From positions 1-5,893 of the forward strand of contig JAUWLH010000100.1 in NCBI GenBank assembly GCA_030613835.1: a stretch of DNA of 5,893 nucleotides, read 5' to 3'. Source of the stretch: Candidatus Bathyarchaeota archaeon. GTDB lineage: Archaea; Thermoproteota; Bathyarchaeia; TCS64. Of this stretch, positions 1 to 4,445 are shown piece by piece (the first letter of the stretch is position 1; each line of letters opens with the position of its first letter). The notes under the pieces are model-generated. The model did no database searches and was not told where the DNA came from. It saw only the letters and a program-made list of their open reading frames with translations. Made by a program: the position numbers and the translations under genes.

Positions 1-72
1 AACGTCGAGTACGACACATCTCTCGCCCTGCTCTCGGCCCTTGACCTTGAGACAGACTCGTCCTATATCCAT
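1..72 (-). CDS. rpl14e: Large ribosomal subunit protein eL14 (L14e), N-terminal 24 residues only
   Basis: The reading frame begins at an ATG at 72-70 and runs off the left edge after 24 codons. The visible peptide starts MDIGRVCLKVKGRE and continues to CVVLDV. This matches the start of archaeal/eukaryotic L14e, a KOW-type SH3 barrel protein of the large ribosomal subunit, which typically opens with a GRxCxKxxGRExG stretch followed by a hydrophobic strand. It lies 12 bases after the cmk stop and on the same strand, so it is probably co-transcribed with cmk. A cmk-rpl14e neighbourhood, often followed by cbf5, is a known archaeal arrangement. No strong ribosome binding site sits at normal spacing; an AGGTGA inside the end of cmk is about 16 bases upstream, which is long. 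The call is firm for so short a fragment because the residue pattern and the context agree. Confidence 0.88.
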   Translation of the reverse strand, partial: MDIGRVCLKVKGREQGERCVVLDV

Positions 73-84
73 TGCTGGCAAAAA

Positions 85-636
85 CTATTCACCTGCAACG
101 TATTCCTCGACAAGGCTCTTAAGTATTCGCGCACTCGCCTCAATACTGAAGATTCCGGTGTTCAGGATGACATCGTATATTGTTAGGTCGCTGATATCCA
201 CATCATAGTAATCATGGTAACGCCTCTGCTCCAACTCCTCGCGGGCACGTGTCTCCTGCTCGACCTCATCATACTCCCTTCCCTCGCGGTCGGCGATGCG
301 CCGTACGCGCACCTCGAATGGGCATGTGACAAAGATGCGTAAATCGGGGTCCTCGGCCATCCAGGCCGATAATGTAGCGTCAATGACGATACCCCGTTTC
401 CTGGACTCCTCCTTGGTCCTGTCGTCAAGCCAGTTATCGAACCCTTTATCGTTGGAGGCTATGCGGTTCATCTCTTCAAGGGAGACACCAAGCTCCTCTG
501 CTCGCTCCCTGAATAGCATCCCCGTTGATACGTACCTCAGTCCTAGGGACTCGGCAAGTCTTTTTGCGTTGGTGGTCCTACCAGAGCCGTGGTATCCAGC
601 CAAGGTGATAACGAGTTCCTTGACTGGTCTGGGCAT
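85..636 (-). CDS. cmk: Cytidylate kinase, archaeal type
   Basis: This 183-residue P-loop kinase is expected to phosphorylate CMP/dCMP with ATP in the cytosol for pyrimidine nucleotide supply. Residues 9-22 carry the phosphate-binding loop (GYHGSGRTT at 14-22), followed by LGLRYVSTGMLFRE at 31-44, which matches the archaeal CMK pattern of LGL..VS.G.iFRe. A lid-like region rich in Arg and Glu spans about 112-140, then YHDYYDVDISDLTIYDVILNT at 140-160, a typical archaeal CMK C-terminal signature. Length fits the family (about 175-195). Oddities: the Walker A lysine position is Arg20 (many archaeal CMKs have Thr there), and the usual EGRLxxWM segment reads DATLSAWM (86-93), losing an arginine. 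The ATG at 636-634 is two bases after the DUF106 stop, with a GAGG seven bases upstream (644-647). Adenylate kinase was considered, but the C-terminal signature favours CMK. Confidence 0.9.
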   Translation of the reverse strand: MPRPVKELVITLAGYHGSGRTTNAKRLAESLGLRYVSTGMLFRERAEELGVSLEEMNRIASNDKGFDNWLDDRTKEESRKRGIVIDATLSAWMAEDPDLRIFVTCPFEVRVRRIADREGREYDEVEQETRAREELEQRRYHDYYDVDISDLTIYDVILNTGIFSIEASARILKSLVEEYVAGE

Positions 637-638
637 AA

Positions 639-1136
639 CTAATCCTCGGGGTCGATCTCAAAGGTCAGCCCGAACATCCTGTTGAGGATGATGTTGAAGC
701 TGAAGCTGCACATTAGGTACCACTGGATAAACGTGAACTCCCTAGGGATCCACGGGAAGTTGAACGGGAAGTAGGCTACGATGGTATCACCGAAGAACCT
801 TCCAAAGCTGGGCCATATGAGGAGCATTGGAAGAGTAAAGAGCATGCTCCCCTTCATCCTATCCATACTTACCTTGCTCTGCTGCGCCATCAGGTCCTGC
901 TGCCTCCGCTGGGCCTTCTCGATCCTGCGCTGGTTTCCGCTGCGGGTAGCATCCATGACCTCCTTCCTAGCCTTGCTACTCTCTATCATGAGCCTCTTGT
1001 AATTCTCAAGGTCCAAGCTTCTTACGCCTATGAAGCTGGTAAAGGTCGCGAGGAGAGTGCTAATAGCCATGATCGCTAGAGTCGCCATCGGCGCTGTCTG
1101 GAACTGAGAAAGTTCTAGAGCTAATTGGTGTAACAT
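639..1136 (-). CDS. DUF106 / EMC3-TMCO1-like integral membrane protein (Oxa1 superfamily insertase homologue)
   Basis: The 165-residue protein has three predicted membrane segments: about 16-38, 97-115 and 135-153. Between the first two is a charged, helical, probably coiled-coil cytoplasmic stretch (about 42-94, rich in Lys, Arg, Glu, Gln). This topology and the GVRSLDLENYKRLM..SSKARKEVMDA region are characteristic of the archaeal DUF106 family, which is grouped with eukaryotic EMC3, TMCO1 and GET1 and bacterial YidC as membrane protein insertases. A role beside SecY in inserting membrane proteins is inferred from the family. It heads a leftward unit with cmk and rpl14e, and archaeal genomes commonly keep DUF106 beside cmk and ribosomal genes. 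The ATG at 1136-1134 is supported by a purine-rich GAAAGG at 1145-1150, and a TATA-like box lies at 1171-1180. An alternative start at Met17 would remove the residues before the first membrane helix and lacks such support. Confidence 0.87.
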   Translation of the reverse strand: MLHQLALELSQFQTAPMATLAIMAISTLLATFTSFIGVRSLDLENYKRLMIESSKARKEVMDATRSGNQRRIEKAQRRQQDLMAQQSKVSMDRMKGSMLFTLPMLLIWPSFGRFFGDTIVAYFPFNFPWIPREFTFIQWYLMCSFSFNIILNRMFGLTFEIDPED

Positions 1137-1144
1137 TTGGGTTA

Positions 1145-1150
1145 CCTTTC
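1145..1150 (-). promoter_or_regulatory. Ribosome binding site for the DUF106 gene
   Basis: On the minus strand GAAAGG(T) lies eight bases before the ATG at 1136-1134. It is a partial match to the archaeal Shine-Dalgarno consensus GGAGGTGA and supports the upstream ATG as the start. Confidence 0.5.
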
Positions 1151-1170
1151 AACGGATAAAAGGGTGGTAG

Positions 1171-1180
1171 GTATAAAAAG
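1171..1180 (-). promoter_or_regulatory. TATA-like box for the DUF106-cmk-rpl14e unit, overlapping a T-tract that may end gcvPB transcription
   Basis: The minus strand reads CTTTTTATAC about 35-45 bases before the DUF106 start and directly after the gcvPB stop (1188-1186). The TTTATA core fits an archaeal TATA box; initiation about 25 bases downstream would leave a short leader holding the ribosome binding site. The run of five T is also the kind of U-tract at which archaeal RNA polymerase stops, so the 49-base gap may both end the gcvP transcript and start the next. Both roles are inferred from position and composition. Confidence 0.45.
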
Positions 1181-1185
1181 TTGCC

Positions 1186-2724
1186 CTACTCTTGGTCGAG
1201 GATGAGCTGGCAGTACTTTCGCCAGCTCAGACAGATGGTCTTGGGGTGCGCGGCCCTCGCCTCGTTGATCTTTGTGACCGCCGTGTTGTGTGGTGCGCTC
1301 AGAACCCTGTCTGGGTCGCTGTAAGCAATGTCGTTGATCTCCTTGAGCGCCGCGATGAACTCGTCCAGTGCCTCCACTGGCTCGCTCTCCGTTGGCTCGA
1401 TCATGAGCGCCTCGGGGACGATCATCGGGAAGTAGGTCGTTGGTGCGTGCATTCCATAGTCAAGTAGCATCTTGCTTATGTACAGCGCGCTTACGCCGGT
1501 ATCATTGAGCATTGGGCCTGCACTGATAACCACCTCGTGTTTCCTAGGCTTCTCCGGGTCAAATGTTAACTCGTATCCCTTCTCACTCACTAGCTGTCTG
1601 CTGATGTAGTTGGCGTTTAGAACAGCCAGCTCACTTGACTCCTTGAGACCCTTGCCACCCATGGTGTACATGTACGTGTACGCCCTGAGACTGACGCCCA
1701 CGTTTCCGTGGAATCCATGAACCTTGCCCATGCTCTTTGGCTTGTCGTAGTCCAGCTTGTAGACTCCGTCCTCCTCGATGATATCTGGGACGGGCAGGTA
1801 ATCGGCTAGGAATGCCTTGACGCCCACCGGGCCCGCTCCTGGCCCTCCGCCGCCGTGGGGCGTGCTGAAGGTCTGGTGCAGATTGCTGTGGATGATATCA
1901 AAGCCCATATCACCTGGCCTGCACCAGCCCATGATTGCGTTGAGGTTTGCACCGTCGTAGTACATGAGACCGCCTGCCTCGTGGATGATCCTGCTGATCT
2001 CGCTGATCTCTGACTCGAAGACACCTATAGTGTTGGGGTTGGTCAGCATCAGGCCCGCCGTCTGGGGGCCAACCGCTGCCTTCAACGCCTCAAGGTCAAC
2101 CATCCCGTGCTTGTTGCTGGGGATCTCGACTGTCTTGAAACCCGCCATGTGGGCGCTCGCCGGGTTAGTGCCGTGGGCACTGTCCGGGACTATGATCTCG
2201 GTCCTCTGGTCGAGCTCGCCACGTTCCCTGTGGTACTCCCTCATGAGCATGATACCAGTCCACTCACCGTGGGCTCCAGCCGCCGGTTGCAGGGTAGCAT
2301 CCTCCATTCCCGTGATATCCAAGAAGTGCTTCTTGAGGTTGTACAGCATCTTCAGGGTCCCCTGGGTCGTTGCGGGGCTCTGAAGTGGGTGCTGACCCAA
2401 GATTTTAGTGTGACCCGCCAATATCTCGTTGATGATGGGGTTGTACTTCATTGTACAGCTGCCCAGCGGGTAGATTTTGCCCGCGTTGACGCCATAGTTC
2501 ATCTGGCTCAGCCTGACGTAGTGGCGCAGCACCTGCATCTCCCCCACCTCTGGGAGTCCGGCCGCCTCTGTCCTGAGCATGCTCTTCGGCACCAGTTCCT
2601 CAATTGGGACCTCGGGGACCAGCTCGGGCTCAAGCCCTGGGAGCATGTGGCCCATCCTGCCTGGCTTGCTATGCTCGAATATCAGCGGCTCTTTCCAGTC
2701 TGCCTGTCTGTATGCCGTAGTCAT
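1186..2724 (-). CDS. gcvPB: Glycine dehydrogenase (decarboxylating) subunit 2, P-protein beta subunit, with Gln at the PLP-lysine position
   Basis: This 512-residue protein is the C-terminal-half subunit of the split P-protein, which decarboxylates glycine with pyridoxal phosphate and passes the aminomethyl group to lipoyl H-protein. Recognisable motifs in order are GSCTMKYNP (88-96), LQPAAGAHGE (145-154), DSAHGTNPASAHMAGF (181-196), YYDGAN (255-260, with Asp257 expected to hold the PLP ring nitrogen), RPGDMGFD (269-276), STPHGGGGPGAGPVGV (287-302) and HAPTTYFPMIVPEALMIEPTE (426-446). The key oddity is NLHQTF at 281-286: the family has NLHKTF, whose lysine forms the internal aldimine with PLP. 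Gln284 (CAG, 1873-1875) cannot do this. Trp155 and Trp267 also interrupt conserved stretches. The frame is intact and long, so this does not look like a decaying gene. The ATG overlaps the gcvPA stop (ATGA), indicating translational coupling. The family call is firm; whether it decarboxylates glycine is uncertain. Confidence 0.93.
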   Translation of the reverse strand: MTTAYRQADWKEPLIFEHSKPGRMGHMLPGLEPELVPEVPIEELVPKSMLRTEAAGLPEVGEMQVLRHYVRLSQMNYGVNAGKIYPLGSCTMKYNPIINEILAGHTKILGQHPLQSPATTQGTLKMLYNLKKHFLDITGMEDATLQPAAGAHGEWTGIMLMREYHRERGELDQRTEIIVPDSAHGTNPASAHMAGFKTVEIPSNKHGMVDLEALKAAVGPQTAGLMLTNPNTIGVFESEISEISRIIHEAGGLMYYDGANLNAIMGWCRPGDMGFDIIHSNLHQTFSTPHGGGGPGAGPVGVKAFLADYLPVPDIIEEDGVYKLDYDKPKSMGKVHGFHGNVGVSLRAYTYMYTMGGKGLKESSELAVLNANYISRQLVSEKGYELTFDPEKPRKHEVVISAGPMLNDTGVSALYISKMLLDYGMHAPTTYFPMIVPEALMIEPTESEPVEALDEFIAALKEINDIAYSDPDRVLSAPHNTAVTKINEARAAHPKTICLSWRKYCQLILDQE

Positions 2725-4103
2725 CCCTCCAGCGCCTCCTTGAGGACGGAAACCAGTAGGTCTATGTCCTTCTTGCTGTGCATCTCAGTCACGCAGTAGA
2801 GCGCGGTCTCGCCCAGCTCGGGGAAGCTCTTGTTGAGAGGTATTCCCGCCTGTATTTTGGCTGCGCTGAGCGCCGCGTTCACTTCCTTGAGTGACTTGTA
2901 CTGGAAGTTCACGGTGAACTCCTTGAAATGGAAGCTGTTGAAGATGGGTGCCCTGACTCCTGGGAGCTCCCCTATCTTCTTCTGGGCGTACATTGACTTG
3001 CTCATGATGTGCTCGCTGAGCTCCTTCATACCCTGTGGACCCATGAGGCTCAGGTAGACGCCAGCAGCCACGGCGTTCAACGCCTCGTTGCTGCAGATGT
3101 TGCTCGTGGCCTTCTCACGTCTGATATGCTGTTCTCGCGTGGCAAGGGTCATGACGAAGGCCTGCCTCTTGTCCTTGATGGTCTCGGTCATCCCGATGAT
3201 CCTACCCGGCATCTGGCGGATGTATCTGTTGTCGTGCTTGCACGCCATGATCCCCAGCAGTGGTCCGCCGTAGCTCATGTGATTCCCGAGAGGCTGCCCC
3301 TCGCCGACAACCACATCTGCATCGTACTCGCCGGGCGCCTTTAGCATGCCCAGGCTTGTCGGGTCCACCCCCACAACGAACAGCGCCTTATTGTCATGCG
3401 CAACCTCACCGATGGCTACGGCGTTCTCCTCGGCGAATCCCAGGTAGCTGGGGTTCTCGATGTAGACCATGGCGGTCTCGCCGTCTGTCTTTTCCTTAAG
3501 GTCCTCCATGTCCATGAGGCCTGTGGTCTCGTCGTGGTTAACGGCCTCGACTGTGATACCAGCGGGCTCCGTGTACACCTTTAGAACCGATAGCCTGTCT
3601 GGGCTCATGAGGTCGGGTATCAGGAGCTTTTTCCTCCTGGTGATCCTACTGGACATCAGACCGGCCTCGCCGACACCGGTAGCCCAGTCGTACAGGCTGC
3701 TATTGGTTACGTCCATTCCCACGAGCTCGGATACTAGGCTCTGGTACTCGAAGACGGCCTGAAGGATGCCCTGGCTTATCTCTGGCTGATATGGCGTGTA
3801 GCTTGTTAGGAACTCGGCCCTGTGGATAACCTCGTCCACCACGCTTGGCACGTAATGGGGCCATACGCCTCCGCCGAGGAACGGGACAGTCCTGAGGGTA
3901 GTGTTCTCCTCAAGCAGGCCCGATACATGTCTCTTGACTTCCGCCTCGCTGTGTGGCCCAGGGATGTCTAACGCTCCCTTGTAGAGCAAGTTGTCTGGGA
4001 TGTCGGAGTAGAGCTCGGCTATTGATGAGATGCCGATCTTCTCCATCATCTCCTTCTTGATCTCAGGAACACTGTTAGGCAGATATGGATGAATCTTTGA
4101 CAA
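2721..4103 (-). CDS. gcvPA: Glycine dehydrogenase (decarboxylating) subunit 1, P-protein alpha subunit
   Basis: The 460-residue protein matches the N-terminal-half subunit of the two-gene glycine decarboxylase, which shares the PLP-enzyme fold and completes the alpha2beta2 enzyme. Motifs: a P-protein amino end with IGISSIAELYSDIP (23-36), SYTPYQPEISQG (101-112), ELVGMDVTNSSLYD (126-139), VVVGEGQPLG (264-273), RQMPGRIIG (296-304) and TREQHIRREKATSNIC (322-337). This subunit normally lacks the PLP lysine, and none is seen after GEGQPLG, so it does not obviously compensate for the lysine missing from GcvPB. Trp81-Pro82 stands where the remembered pattern is Tyr-Asp before HYVP. The start is TTG at 4103-4101, chosen because GGAGG (4111-4115) lies seven bases upstream; the nearby ATG at 4107-4105 is out of frame and hits TAA after ten codons. 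It is first in the leftward block and overlaps gcvPB by four bases. Confidence 0.93.
   Translation of the reverse strand: MSKIHPYLPNSVPEIKKEMMEKIGISSIAELYSDIPDNLLYKGALDIPGPHSEAEVKRHVSGLLEENTTLRTVPFLGGGVWPHYVPSVVDEVIHRAEFLTSYTPYQPEISQGILQAVFEYQSLVSELVGMDVTNSSLYDWATGVGEAGLMSSRITRRKKLLIPDLMSPDRLSVLKVYTEPAGITVEAVNHDETTGLMDMEDLKEKTDGETAMVYIENPSYLGFAEENAVAIGEVAHDNKALFVVGVDPTSLGMLKAPGEYDADVVVGEGQPLGNHMSYGGPLLGIMACKHDNRYIRQMPGRIIGMTETIKDKRQAFVMTLATREQHIRREKATSNICSNEALNAVAAGVYLSLMGPQGMKELSEHIMSKSMYAQKKIGELPGVRAPIFNSFHFKEFTVNFQYKSLKEVNAALSAAKIQAGIPLNKSFPELGETALYCVTEMHSKKDIDLLVSVLKEALEG
2725..2730 (-). promoter_or_regulatory. GGAGGG directly abutting the gcvPB start
   Basis: The minus strand reads GGAGGG immediately followed by ATGA, where ATG starts gcvPB and TGA ends gcvPA. 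The Shine-Dalgarno match is strong, but the spacing is essentially zero, too close for normal initiation. No alternative in-frame ATG, GTG or TTG lies just downstream, and the protein starts in line with family members (YRQADWKEPLIFE). The site more likely helps hold a terminating ribosome for re-initiation. Confidence 0.5.
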
Positions 4104-4110
4104 ACATTTG

Positions 4111-4115
4111 CCTCC
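4111..4115 (-). promoter_or_regulatory. Ribosome binding site that decides the TTG start of gcvPA
   Basis: GGAGG on the minus strand is seven bases ahead of the TTG at 4103-4101 and only three ahead of the out-of-frame ATG at 4107-4105. The spacing favours TTG. No in-frame ATG exists upstream within the leader. Confidence 0.7.
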
Positions 4116-4147
4116 AAATTTATTATTACATGAGACGCTGAACCTCT

Positions 4148-4155
4148 AATTAATA
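4148..4155 (-). promoter_or_regulatory. Candidate TATA box for gcvPA-gcvPB
   Basis: The minus strand reads TATTAATT. Initiation about 25 bases downstream would fall near 4126, giving a leader of roughly 20 bases that contains the GGAGG. The second AT-rich run nearer the gene (4116-4130) would place initiation inside or too close to the coding region. The assignment rests on composition and spacing only. Confidence 0.4.
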
Positions 4156-4162
4156 CCTGTCC

Positions 4163-4180
4163 CTCCGGTCTTCGACCGAG
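4163..4180. promoter_or_regulatory. Inverted repeat between two divergent promoters (candidate operator)
   Basis: CGGTC (4166-4170), TTC spacer, GACCG (4174-4178) form a perfect five-base inverted repeat. The flanking CT and AG (4163-4164 and 4179-4180) can extend it to seven pairs with one bulged C. It lies between the leftward TATA-like box of gcvPA and the rightward TATA-like box of the ferredoxin gene, a position where one bound regulator could affect both. It is followed by neither a T-tract nor a gene end, so a terminator is unlikely. Function is inferred from position. Confidence 0.35.
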
Positions 4181-4184
4181 GAAA

Positions 4185-4194
4185 ATGTATATAG
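4185..4194 (+). promoter_or_regulatory. Candidate TATA box for the ferredoxin gene
   Basis: ATGTATATAG, preceded by a purine-rich GAAA that could serve as a B-recognition element, lies about 40 bases before the ferredoxin ATG. Initiation about 25 bases on, near 4214, would leave a short leader of about 15 bases. A GGAG at 4214-4217 is eleven bases from the ATG, a little far for a classical ribosome binding site and possibly at the very 5' end of the transcript. Confidence 0.5.
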
Positions 4195-4228
4195 CGGCCT
4201 ATCCGCCCAGTATGGAGAGTGGTATAGC

Positions 4229-4411
4229 ATGCCAGAAGTATCAATTGACTACGATATATGCATCGACTGCAAGACATGTGTAAGCATCTGCCCCATGGGG
4301 GTCTTCAAGGACGAGGGGGACAAGGTCTCGGTGGTCGCCCAGGATGAGTGCATAGCGTGCATGGGCTGTGTAGGCGCCTGTCCGGTCGACGCAATCACCG
4401 TTGTCGAGTAA
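4229..4411 (+). CDS. Small 2[4Fe-4S] ferredoxin
   Basis: The 60-residue protein consists almost entirely of two clostridial-type iron-sulphur motifs: CIDCKTCVSICP (Cys11, 14, 17, 21) and CIACMGCVGACP (Cys41, 44, 47, 51). Both are CxxCxxCxxxCP. All eight cluster-binding cysteines are present, with the normal pattern in which the fourth cysteine of one motif completes the other cluster. There is no signal peptide or extra domain, so it is a soluble low-potential electron carrier in the cytosol. It is divergently transcribed from gcvPA and followed 34 bases later by the M20 hydrolase gene. Its redox partner cannot be named from this window; glycine decarboxylation normally passes electrons through lipoyl H-protein, not ferredoxin. 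The family call is very secure, the pathway is not. Confidence 0.95.
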   Translation: MPEVSIDYDICIDCKTCVSICPMGVFKDEGDKVSVVAQDECIACMGCVGACPVDAITVVE

Positions 4412-4414
4412 TCC

Positions 4415-4422
4415 CTTTTATC
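4415..4422 (+). promoter_or_regulatory. Candidate TATA box for a leaderless YgeY-like hydrolase transcript
   Basis: CTTTTATC is centred about 27 bases before the ATG at 4446, just after the ferredoxin stop. The stretch just before the ATG (TCCCTTTCTGTTTCC) is pyrimidine-rich and has no Shine-Dalgarno match. The spacing suggests transcription starts at or within a few bases of the ATG. The short T-run might also weaken read-through from the ferredoxin gene. Confidence 0.45.
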
Positions 4423-4445
4423 AATCCTGATCCCTTTCTGTTTCC

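Noticed and set aside
1186..2724. gcvPB as a pseudogene because of the missing lysine
   Set aside because: The frame is uninterrupted over 512 codons and the other family motifs are well kept, so selection appears to maintain the protein.
2107..2799. A 230-codon open frame on the plus strand opposite gcvPB and the end of gcvPA
   Set aside because: It is antisense to strongly conserved gcvP coding sequence, has no recognisable domain and no ribosome binding site. Its length is explained by the codon bias of the opposite strand.
4075..4107. ATG at 4107 as the true start of gcvPA
   Set aside because: It is out of frame with the conserved protein and stops after ten codons. TTG at 4103 is in frame and has a properly spaced GGAGG.
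4163..4180. The CGGTC/GACCG hairpin as a terminator
   Set aside because: It lies between two divergent gene starts, with no gene ending there and no T-tract after it on either strand.
4104..4228. A glycine riboswitch upstream of gcvPA
   Set aside because: The leader between the predicted transcript start and the gene is only about 20 bases, and the whole intergenic region is 125 bases shared with a divergent gene. The conserved glycine aptamer core is not visible.
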